From Dehalococcoidia bacterium (lineage in GTDB: Bacteria; Chloroflexota; Dehalococcoidia; Dehalococcoidales; Fen-1064), in the NCBI GenBank assembly GCA_003153075.1, contig PMBW01000299.1, positions 1-5,264 of the forward strand: a stretch of DNA of 5,264 bases, written 5' to 3'. Below, piece after piece: positions 1 to 4,577 of the stretch (within the stretch, counting starts at the first letter, position 1; each line of letters opens with the position of its first letter). The translations under genes and the position numbers were made by a program. A model generated the notes under the pieces. It saw only the letters and a list, made by a program, of their open reading frames with translations, searched no databases and was not told where the DNA came from.

Positions 1-18
1 GTGGAAAAACCGGAATAA
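1..18 (+). CDS. possible 3' end of an upstream gene (partial)
   Basis: Reading from base 1 gives five codons (V E K P E) and then a TAA stop at 16-18. Five codons alone are no proof. The support is the context: a heptamer array and a clear + strand terminator follow within 60 bases, so a + strand gene should end about here. The product cannot be identified, and another frame or an earlier stop is possible. Confidence 0.3.
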   Translation: MEKPE

Positions 19-30
19 CGTATTAATATT

Positions 31-58
31 CAAGATTCAATAACCAACAATCAAGAAG
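31..58 (+). repeat. degenerate heptamer array, CAANNNN x4
   Basis: Four consecutive 7-nt units start at 31, 38, 45 and 52. Each begins with CAA, followed by GATT, TAAC, CAAT and GAAG in turn. The array runs directly into the terminator hairpin at 57-77. The same CAA-phased heptamer pattern appears on the - strand at 2094-2128 and, in a related form, at 5129-5177. Confidence 0.6.
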
Positions 59-86
59 GGGGATTAAACATCCCCCTATTATTTTT
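57..86 (+). terminator. rho-independent terminator for an upstream + strand gene
   Basis: A perfect 7-bp stem, AGGGGGA (57-63) with TCCCCCT (71-77), encloses the loop TTAAACA. It is followed by the U-rich tract TTATTTTT (79-86). The orientation fits termination of a + strand transcript that enters from outside the window. Confidence 0.8.
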
Positions 87-162
87 AATATCATCAACGA
101 AAGAATTTCGTCATTCCGGCGCAGGTAGTAATCCATTCCGATAAACCACGACAACCCTTCAC

Positions 163-192
163 TTGTATTTCAGCCATAATTAACCGCATAAT
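163..192 (+). promoter_or_regulatory. weak candidate promoter for the aldolase gene
   Basis: A TTGTAT hexamer (163-168) lies 18 bases from CATAAT (187-192), about 36 bases before the aldolase start. Both hexamers are imperfect and the region is AT-rich, so chance is a fair explanation. The ribosome-binding site GGGAG at 217-221 is much clearer. Confidence 0.25.
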
Positions 193-227
193 AATAAAAT
201 AAACCAAAAAAATATCGGGAGCGTATT

Positions 228-1073
228 ATGAGACCAAATAAACTTAGAGAACTGCTTAAGGCAGGTAAACCGACACTTGGAATGCACTTGATCGATCCCT
301 GGCCGGGCATGACTGAGGTAGTCGGTCATTCCGGCGGTTTTGATTACATTGAATATGTGGGTGAATATTCCCCTTTCAGCCTGGAAGTAATGGATAATAT
401 TTGCCGTTCTATTGAGCTTTTTCCCAATCTTGGCGGTATGATGAAGGTTGAAGAAAACGGCCGCGGTTTTATCACTCCCAGGGCAATCGACTCCGGTTTC
501 CAGAGCGTCCTTTTCACCGATATCCGAACTGTAGATGATGTTAAAGACTGCATCCGCGCGGTCCGCTCGGAAAGGCCTGATGCAGGCGGAGTGCACGGTT
601 ACGGTATGCGCCGCAACGTGGGGTATGTGGTGGATGGGCCCGAAGCCTGGGCAAAGGCGATGGACGACATCGTGATCGCGATCATGATCGAGAAAACCGG
701 CGCGATGGACAATCTGGAGAAAATCCTCTCCGTGCCGGGTGTGGATATGGTGCAGTTCGGCCCCAGCGATTATTCCATCAGCTACGATAAACCGGCAGCA
801 GCCAGAACACCGGAGATCCAGGATATCCAGAAGAGAATGGTTGAAATGGCGCTGAAAAAAGGCGTCGCTCCCAGGGTAGAAGTAGCCTCTTTTGACATGG
901 CTAAGCCGTGGGTTGATATGGGCGTCCGCCACTTCTGCATCGGTTGGGATATCACTATCATTTATGCCTGGTGCAATCAGAACAGTGAGGGGATGGGTAA
1001 TCTGATTCCAGGACTGAAACGGCAAAAAACAGAATCCAAGGACGGCGGTTACGCTGGTATCAAGAAACCCTAA
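228..1073 (+). CDS. HpcH/HpaI aldolase/citrate lyase family protein
   Basis: This is a TIM-barrel, metal-dependent protein of the HpcH/HpaI class II aldolase family, whose members cleave or form 2-keto-acid aldols using pyruvate or oxaloacetate-type enolates. It is likely cytoplasmic. At 281 residues it is slightly longer than HpaI, with a basic C-terminal tail. The family signature is at about 151-185: E155 in the IEK segment and D181 in FGPSD match the two metal ligands of HpaI, and MVQFGPSDYS is the usual phosphate/metal loop. Two other HpaI catalytic positions differ. The active-site His after GE (GEH in HpaI) is Tyr48 in GEYSP, and the substrate-binding Arg corresponds to Lys73 in MMKVEENGRG. 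The substrate is therefore uncertain. The ATG at 228 is supported by GGGAG at 217-221 with 6-nt spacing. The gene stands alone: a terminator precedes the leader and another follows the stop codon. The family assignment is firm; the reaction is not. Confidence 0.9.
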   Translation: MRPNKLRELLKAGKPTLGMHLIDPWPGMTEVVGHSGGFDYIEYVGEYSPFSLEVMDNICRSIELFPNLGGMMKVEENGRGFITPRAIDSGFQSVLFTDIRTVDDVKDCIRAVRSERPDAGGVHGYGMRRNVGYVVDGPEAWAKAMDDIVIAIMIEKTGAMDNLEKILSVPGVDMVQFGPSDYSISYDKPAAARTPEIQDIQKRMVEMALKKGVAPRVEVASFDMAKPWVDMGVRHFCIGWDITIIYAWCNQNSEGMGNLIPGLKRQKTESKDGGYAGIKKP

Positions 1074-1093
1074 CTAACGGGATACCGAGACTT

Positions 1094-1143
1094 TTAATAA
1101 ATAGAGGAGCGAGGGCATTTGCCCTCGCTCCTCTATTTATTAA
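1094..1143. terminator. bidirectional terminator, perfect 23-bp hairpin
   Basis: Bases 1094-1116 pair without mismatch with 1121-1143 around an ATTT loop. The GC-rich top (GAGGAGCGAGGGC) sits on an A/T-only base of 10 pairs, so either strand yields a stem followed by U-rich RNA. It lies 20 bases after the aldolase stop and 44 bases after the hicB stop, between convergent genes, and can serve both. Confidence 0.9.
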
Positions 1144-1187
1144 TTTGATTACGCAGGAAGCTGATTGTTGAAGGTTGAAAGCTTCAT

Positions 1188-1667
1188 CTATTTCTTTTTC
1201 TGGAACTTTCTTTTACCATCGTTTATTGTCAATCCTCTCGAGTTATTAGGTTCGTACCGAAATTCAACGGCCGTGCTGCTATTCACCTTCTTCTCCGCCT
1301 CAGGGTACCCCACCGCCCGCGCCAAAGCCATCACCATAAACTGGTTCAGGCTGACCTCTTCAATCATCGCTCTGTCTGATAAGAAACGGTGCAAAGTAGG
1401 CGGCATTCTCACTCGTATCTCTCCGCTGTAATTGTGGTCAACCGGTTCCGGTATCGGGCGCCCTTCTTCCAGATTGGATTTGATCCAGTCCAATTTCACT
1501 TCCTCGATGTCTTTCAGGGCTTCTTCGGGCGTGTTCCCGTGAATCATGCAAAATGATAATTCGGCTACTCTGGCTACCCAATAGGTTCCCTGGTCATTAT
1601 ATTTTTCCAGAATGATGGTGTACGGTAATCCAGCGTAATACTCCAAATCTTTAACAACTTTATTCAT
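1188..1667 (-). CDS. hicB: HicB family antitoxin with C-terminal ribbon-helix-helix domain
   Basis: This is the antitoxin of a type II HicAB module. It neutralises HicA and normally represses its own operon. The N-terminal part (about residues 10-68) has the partially degraded RNase H-like HicB fold: YTIILEKYND, then YWVARVAELSFCMIHGNTPEEAL, and a helix ending in GRPIPEP. A DNA-binding ribbon-helix-helix follows: strand EIRVRMPP (about 83-90), then VSLNQFMVMALARAVG (about 105-120). The last 30 or so residues are a Lys-rich tail ending KFQKKK. I start it at the ATG at 1667 (159 aa) because AGGAG at 1675-1679 is 7 nt away. The in-frame ATG at 1673 would have only 1 nt of spacing and would add two residues. 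The ribosome-binding site overlaps the TAG stop of hicA, so the two genes are translationally close. Confidence 0.9.
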   Translation of the reverse strand: MNKVVKDLEYYAGLPYTIILEKYNDQGTYWVARVAELSFCMIHGNTPEEALKDIEEVKLDWIKSNLEEGRPIPEPVDHNYSGEIRVRMPPTLHRFLSDRAMIEEVSLNQFMVMALARAVGYPEAEKKVNSSTAVEFRYEPNNSRGLTINDGKRKFQKKK

Positions 1668-1677
1668 ATTCATTCTC

Positions 1678-1896
1678 CTACAAGCGGTCTATCAGCTTTA
1701 AAAGAGCTCTAACGTAAGCAGGCTTCACCGGATTTTCTCTTTTGTAAGGCAATTTATAATCACCTATTACGGCTTTAAAATGACTTCCGCAGGTAGTCGT
1801 TCGACCGTATTGTTTGATCATGTTCTCGAAATCCTGCAATGAAACATTCGTTGGATTTGATCGTATCCTTTGTTCTCTTTTCTCCTGTTTGGTCAT
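1678..1896 (-). CDS. hicA: HicA family toxin (mRNA interferase)
   Basis: This is the toxin of a HicAB pair, a small double-stranded-RNA-binding-fold ribonuclease that cleaves translated mRNA. At 72 residues it has the usual HicA length. The order is a basic N-terminal helix (TKQEKREQRIRSNP), then SLQDFENMIKQYG, then the catalytic GSH motif at 37-39 with His39, then a strand, and a C-terminal helix (PAYVRALLKLIDRL). No damage is visible, so the toxin is predicted to be active. It is first in the operon, with hicB 10 bases downstream (toxin before antitoxin, the normal HicAB order). A weak AAGGG ribosome-binding site lies at 1908-1912. Transcription probably starts from the promoter at 1915-1943. 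Confidence 0.88.
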   Translation of the reverse strand: MTKQEKREQRIRSNPTNVSLQDFENMIKQYGRTTTCGSHFKAVIGDYKLPYKRENPVKPAYVRALLKLIDRL

Positions 1897-1914
1897 AGGC
1901 TGAATTTCCCTTAT

Positions 1915-1943
1915 ATGGTATCACCAGCGACACCACATGTCAA
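1915..1943 (-). promoter_or_regulatory. hicAB promoter
   Basis: On the - strand, a consensus TTGACA (-35, 1938-1943) is followed after 17 bases by TACCAT (-10, 1915-1920; 4 of 6 consensus bases). The predicted transcript start is about 1908, giving a very short leader before the hicA ATG at 1896. The weak ribosome-binding site would then lie at the extreme 5' end of the RNA, so translation may be inefficient or leaderless-like. Confidence 0.65.
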
Positions 1944-1976
1944 TGCAACTGGTATCAAATCCTGCTTATCGTATCA
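1917..1976 (-). promoter_or_regulatory. triple TGATAC[C/G] motif, candidate HicB operator
   Basis: Read on the - strand, TGATACC occurs at 1917-1923 and 1951-1957, and TGATACG at 1970-1976. The first overlaps the -10 element and the second lies just upstream of the -35, where a repressor would block polymerase. HicB antitoxins with a ribbon-helix-helix domain usually bind short repeated sites in their own promoter; that these are the sites is inferred. Confidence 0.45.
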
Positions 1977-2015
1977 CATGAGAAAATAATATTCAAGATG
2001 TGTATAAGCGTAACA

Positions 2016-2062
2016 TTCTTTAAAAATGCAAAACAAAAGAAGCGAGGGCTACTGCCCTCGCT
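2016..2062 (-). terminator. rho-independent terminator of the carboxyltransferase gene
   Basis: AGCGAGGGC (2041-2049) pairs perfectly with GCCCTCGCT (2054-2062) around a TACT loop. Read on the - strand, the stem is followed by the T-rich run TCTTTTGTTTTGCATTTTT. It lies about 70 bases past the stop codon at 2133. Its 9-bp core is identical to that of the hairpin at 1094-1143. Confidence 0.8.
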
Positions 2063-2093
2063 CCGTTAAAAATCGTTTCTATATATTTAGTAT

Positions 2094-2128
2094 TTATTTG
2101 ATTATTGGTATTTGGACCTTGGTTATTT
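2094..2128 (-). repeat. degenerate heptamer array downstream of the carboxyltransferase gene
   Basis: On the - strand, five units of 7 bases run from 2128 down to 2094. Four of them begin with CAA (CAAGGTC, CAAATAC, CAATAAT, CAAATAA) and the first is AAATAAC. The array begins 4 bases after the stop codon and ends about 30 bases before the terminator stem. It has the same phase pattern as 31-58. Confidence 0.6.
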
Positions 2129-2132
2129 CCCG

Positions 2133-3521
2133 CTATGCTATCCCGTACTTCTTCTTCAAGAACGCTAACCCAGTCAATGGATAAATCGCGGCGATCAGGA
2201 TATCGCCTTCGTCCTGGGTGAAATCCTTCACCAGTGCCCGCGCGGTCTCCATTTCCGGCGGCAATAAATCAGCCGGGCGGCATTCAATGGTCTTAGCTGC
2301 CTTGCGGTAGAACTTCAATACTATGGCCATCACTTCCGGGTCGATCGGCGCCGGCGGCTTGCCGTATAAACCGCAGCAATATTCCATCACCTGCTTGGAA
2401 ATCAGCTTGTATCTCCCCACCAGGACATTCTGCACCGCCTGCGTGCCGACGATCTGGCTGGTGGGCGTTACCAGCGGCGGATACCCCAGGTCTTTTCTCA
2501 CCCGCGGCATCTCTTCATATACTTCTTTAATTCTATGTAACGCGTTCGACATCTTCAGCTGCGAAACCAGGTTGGAAATCATGCCGCCCGGAATCTGGTG
2601 CACCAGCACCCCGGCATCGATAACCGATAGTGTGGTTTGATTCAAGAACTCTTTGTATTTCGGCGCGATCGACTCCAGGTAGTCGCCTACGTTTAAGATT
2701 TTCTTTAAGTCCAATCCGGTGTCTCTATCGGTCCCTTCCAATGCTACCAGCAGCGGTTCGATCGCTGGGTGGGAAGAACGCAGGGCAAACGGCGCTATGC
2801 AGGTATCAAGGATATCTACACCGGCTTCGACGGCTTTCAGACAGGACATCGAGGCCATCCCGCTGGAATAATGGGTGTGCAGTTGCAGCGGTACTTTCAC
2901 CGCTTTTTTCAACGCCGAAACGAGTGTATACGCATCGTCCGGCGCGATCAGCCCAGCCATATCCTTGATTGCGATGCTGTCGGCGCCCATTTGCTCCAAA
3001 ATTTTTGCTTTGTTGACATAATATTCAAGATTAAAGACAGGGCCGCCCATTTTACGCTCGGTTAACGAATAACTGATCGCTAATTGCGCGTGTTTTCCCG
3101 CCTTTTTGATCGCCTTAACGCTGGTTTCCATGTTGCGCTCGTCATTCAGCGCATCAAAAACCCGGAAGATATCGATTCCCACCTCGGCGGAGTGCTTGAC
3201 GAACGCCTCTACAACATCGTCGGCGTAATGACGGTAACCAACCAGGTTCTGCCCGCGCAGCAACATCTGCAGCGGGGTATCCGGCATCAGCTTTTTCAGT
3301 ATGCGGGGTCTTTCCCACGGGTCTTCATTTAAAAAGCGGGTGGCTACATCAAAGGTTGCGCCGCCCCACACTTCCATCGAATGGAAGCCGATTTTATTCA
3401 TCTCCGGCGCAATCGGGATCATATCCTCGGTTTTCATCCGAGTGGCGAAGATGGACTGGTGCCCATCGCGGAACGTCACATCGGTAATTTTAACGGGATT
3501 CTTGCCAGTTGGATTCATCAT
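2133..3521 (-). CDS. carboxyltransferase subunit (oxaloacetate decarboxylase alpha / PycB / transcarboxylase 5S type)
   Basis: The protein transfers a carboxyl group between biotin and pyruvate/oxaloacetate, as in pyruvate carboxylase subunit B, the oxaloacetate decarboxylase alpha chain or the 5S transcarboxylase subunit. It has 462 residues. A TIM barrel (about 10-300) carries the metal-site segment TDVTFRDGHQS with D19, the VWGGATFD segment at 51-58, LLRGQNLVGYRHYADDVV (about 88-104), the carboxylated Lys in IKDMAGL (K186), and the metal-binding LHTHYSSG (H215 and H217). The conserved HQIPGGMISNL (308-318) opens the C-terminal carboxyltransferase region. There is no biotinyl domain: no AMKM motif is present and the chain ends at LKKKYGIA. 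A separate biotin carrier protein must supply biotin, and none is encoded here. Start ATG 3521: GGGAG at 3528-3532 is 6 nt away; a second ATG adjoins it. The sequence alone does not separate the three activities. Confidence 0.92.
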   Translation of the reverse strand: MMNPTGKNPVKITDVTFRDGHQSIFATRMKTEDMIPIAPEMNKIGFHSMEVWGGATFDVATRFLNEDPWERPRILKKLMPDTPLQMLLRGQNLVGYRHYADDVVEAFVKHSAEVGIDIFRVFDALNDERNMETSVKAIKKAGKHAQLAISYSLTERKMGGPVFNLEYYVNKAKILEQMGADSIAIKDMAGLIAPDDAYTLVSALKKAVKVPLQLHTHYSSGMASMSCLKAVEAGVDILDTCIAPFALRSSHPAIEPLLVALEGTDRDTGLDLKKILNVGDYLESIAPKYKEFLNQTTLSVIDAGVLVHQIPGGMISNLVSQLKMSNALHRIKEVYEEMPRVRKDLGYPPLVTPTSQIVGTQAVQNVLVGRYKLISKQVMEYCCGLYGKPPAPIDPEVMAIVLKFYRKAAKTIECRPADLLPPEMETARALVKDFTQDEGDILIAAIYPLTGLAFLKKKYGIA

Positions 3522-3550
3522 GCGGCACTCCCTGAGACTGTCTTGTTGTT

Positions 3551-3588
3551 TGTTTAAACACGCCAGTCCGTTTTATTATTTTAAACAA
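3551..3588. promoter_or_regulatory. TGTTTAAA repeats in the carboxyltransferase leader
   Basis: TGTTTAAACA at 3551-3560 is a perfect 10-bp palindrome. TTTAAACA recurs at 3580-3587, so the half-site TGTTTAAA appears twice on the - strand about 27 bases apart. Both lie between the predicted transcription start (about 3603) and the ribosome-binding site. They could be an operator, but AT-rich sequence makes chance likely. Confidence 0.25.
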
Positions 3589-3609
3589 TTAAAAGAACGC
3601 TCTTCATTT

Positions 3610-3639
3610 AGTATAAGAAGTACAATGATTGAATGTCAA
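3610..3639 (-). promoter_or_regulatory. promoter of the carboxyltransferase gene
   Basis: On the - strand, a perfect TTGACA (3634-3639) is followed after 18 bases by TATACT (3610-3615; 5 of 6 consensus bases). The predicted start is near 3603, giving a leader of about 80 bases before the ATG at 3521. Confidence 0.7.
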
Positions 3640-3667
3640 AGCAGATCGGGAGCAGTTCATTATGGTA

Positions 3668-3708
3668 TTCACTGAAGAAAGACGTCTCTCTCCGTCTATA
3701 CCAGTGAA
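3668..3708. other. imperfect two-step hairpin
   Basis: TTCACTG (3668-3674) pairs with CAGTGAA (3702-3708). After a 5x4 internal loop, AGACG (3680-3684) pairs with CGTCT (3693-3697) around a TCTCTCTC loop. No T-tract follows, so it is not a standard terminator. It lies just upstream of the carboxyltransferase promoter. It may be a DNA-binding site or a repeat relic. Confidence 0.35.
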
Positions 3709-3833
3709 AAGTAGTGACCCTATTTTGAATACTCGAACCGGCCTGAGACGGCCCTGCGGTCGTTAGTATACTCTATTCCTCAGAGGGCCGGAATCCACGG
3801 GAAAAAACCTGTCGCTTTGCATATTATTTTCCA

Positions 3834-4087
3834 GGCTGTCCGAAAACTTTTAGATTGTCGGGTCAAGCCCGACAATGACAAAAATAGATATAACATTCCA
3901 GTAAAAACGGAATCTAATATTCACGACTTATCATTCCTCGTAGGTTTAAAACCGGAGATACTTTGCGTTGCCATTCGAAGCAAATGTACGACCTGATCGC
4001 CATTGGTCCCAAATTTCAGAGAATTTCCATGTGGAAATGTGGGAAGAATCCATATAAATAATTCCAAACGGTTATTTTCAGACAACC
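3834..4087. mobile_element. candidate MITE or decayed insertion element with terminal inverted repeats
   Basis: GGCTGTCCGAAAA at 3834-3846 is matched in inverted orientation by TTTTCAGACAACC at 4075-4087, 11 of 13 positions agreeing. They bound a 254-bp non-coding segment. The terminal sequence resembles inverted repeats of several DDE-transposase insertion sequences. I see no clear target-site duplication next to the ends, and no transposase is encoded inside, so only a non-autonomous or relic element is possible. Confidence 0.35.
3854..3876. repeat. palindromic repeat, 9-bp stem
   Basis: ATTGTCGGG (3854-3862) pairs perfectly with CCCGACAAT (3868-3876) around TCAAG. There is no T-tract after it on either strand. 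The CGGGTCAAGCCCG type of palindrome is a common form of dispersed intergenic repeat in bacteria, which is the likeliest explanation. Confidence 0.5.
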
Positions 4088-4126
4088 CCGGATTAAGAAG
4101 GATTTATTTTCTTAAAACGATTTACG

Positions 4127-4151
4127 CAATTCCTGTTTAATTTTAGAATTG
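4127..4151 (-). terminator. weak stem-loop after the small membrane protein gene
   Basis: CAATTC (4127-4132) and GAATTG (4146-4151) form a 6-bp AT-rich stem with a 13-base loop, 15 bases past the stop at 4166. A short T-containing stretch follows on the - strand. The stem is weak, so termination here is only possible. Confidence 0.25.
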
Positions 4152-4165
4152 GTTTATGGTAACCT

Positions 4166-4384
4166 CTATTGCCACCGCCTGACAAACCACTCCTGCCGAG
4201 CTCCAACAGCAAATAACGGCGCTACTACCAGCCAGATCGTGATCGTCACCAGCATCGCCTGCCCGTAATTGATCTTCGGTAACCCGATCTGCGGCGCGAA
4301 AACGCCCCATAAAAGCATCAATATTAAAGAACTCACAAAGAATCCGGGAATCGCGCCTAAAATCCTGAAACAACCGAACTTAAT
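4166..4384 (-). CDS. small two-helix membrane protein with apparent ATT start
   Basis: An open frame of 72 codons ends at TAG 4166-4168. The protein begins (I/M)KFGCFRILGAIPG and has two hydrophobic segments, about residues 8-30 (ILGAIPGFFVSSLILMLLWGV) and 43-61 (AMLVTITIWLVVAPLFAVG), joined by a short PQIGLPKINYGQ loop. Basic residues at both ends (K2, R7; R63, R69, R70) suggest both termini face the cytoplasm. AAAAGGAG (4389-4396) lies 4 bases before an ATT at 4382-4384, exactly where ATG is expected; the only in-frame start codons are inside the first helix. Codons are much more GC-rich than the flanks, which supports real coding. It could be expressed from ATT, carry a start-codon mutation (pseudogene), or contain a read error. 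I do not recognise the family. The overlapping frame at 4143-4373 looks spurious. Confidence 0.6.
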   Translation of the reverse strand: MKFGCFRILGAIPGFFVSSLILMLLWGVFAPQIGLPKINYGQAMLVTITIWLVVAPLFAVGARQEWFVRRWQ

Positions 4385-4423
4385 ATAACTCCTTTTGGGG
4401 AAAAACTAATTTCGAATAATTAA

Positions 4424-4453
4424 ATTCTAACCAATTGTGGGGATAAAATCCAA
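4424..4453 (-). promoter_or_regulatory. candidate promoter for the small membrane protein
   Basis: On the - strand, TTGGAT (4448-4453) is followed after 18 bases by TAGAAT (4424-4429; 5 of 6 consensus bases). The -35 matches only half of the consensus. The spacing to the ribosome-binding site at 4389-4396 is reasonable. Confidence 0.35.
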
Positions 4454-4497
4454 ATAGTGTACAGCTCTTAGCTTTTAGCTAGTGAGTGAGAGTGTCT

Positions 4498-4528
4498 TAC
4501 GACTATGCGTACCCTTAAACGCATCGTA
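4498..4528. other. hairpin upstream of the four-helix membrane protein gene
   Basis: ATGCGT (4505-4510) pairs with ACGCAT (4519-4524) around an 8-base loop. Beyond a 3-base bulge, TACG (4498-4501) pairs with CGTA (4525-4528), giving 10 pairs in all. It lies between two divergent genes, upstream of the -10 element at 4572. It may be a protein-binding site; no T-tract follows. Confidence 0.35.
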
Positions 4529-4571
4529 GGGAATGTCAGCTATCGTTATGTAGCAACCCGTTAACATGATG

Positions 4572-4577
4572 TATAAT
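4572..4577 (+). promoter_or_regulatory. consensus -10 box TATAAT
   Basis: A perfect TATAAT overlaps the first candidate ATG (4576) of the downstream gene. No good -35 is seen at 16-18 bases (TTATGT at 4546-4551 is 20 bases away). If it is used, transcription would begin near 4584, ruling out the 4576 start in that transcript. Confidence 0.4.

Larger units (their letters stand above)
3640..4165. other. long intergenic region without a convincing gene
   Basis: About 525 bases lie between the carboxyltransferase promoter and the small membrane protein gene. All frames are interrupted. The region holds an imperfect hairpin (3668-3708), a putative inverted-repeat-bounded element (3834-4087), a 9-bp palindrome inside it (3854-3876), and short ATTCC/GGAAT palindromes typical of decayed dispersed repeats. 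Two tiny ORFs, 34 codons at 3662-3766 and 25 codons at 3984-4061, are not supported well enough to be called genes. Confidence 0.6.

Noticed and set aside
97..111. ACGAAA-GAA-TTTCGT short hairpin in the aldolase leader
   Set aside because: Six pairs with a three-base loop in an AT-rich leader. Nothing else suggests a riboswitch or attenuator.
180..1025. 281-codon open frame on the - strand opposite the aldolase gene
   Set aside because: It mirrors the codons of a clear family protein on the other strand. It is His- and Ile-rich with no recognisable domain, so it is a shadow frame.
3703..3728. AAAAGTAGTGACCCTATTTT stretch resembling an insertion-sequence end
   Set aside because: I could find no matching inverted partner in the window and no transposase remnant, so the resemblance is too loose.
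3662..3766. 34-codon + strand ORF (MVFTEERRLSP...) with GGGAG 9 bases upstream
   Set aside because: No recognisable product. It overlaps a hairpin, lies directly upstream of the opposing promoter, and is too short to separate from chance.
3921..3931. 11-base exact repeat TCACGACTTAT, also at 5090-5100
   Set aside because: A few 11-base matches are expected by chance in a window this size, and the flanks do not extend the similarity.
4023..4038. Perfect palindrome ATTTCCA / TGGAAAT
   Set aside because: The loop is only two bases, there is no T-tract, and the sequence is AT-rich. There is no functional context.
4143..4373. 76-codon - strand frame starting at TTG
   Set aside because: The residues are charged and patternless. 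The frame next to it encodes two proper membrane helices and has the ribosome-binding site, so this is the wrong frame.
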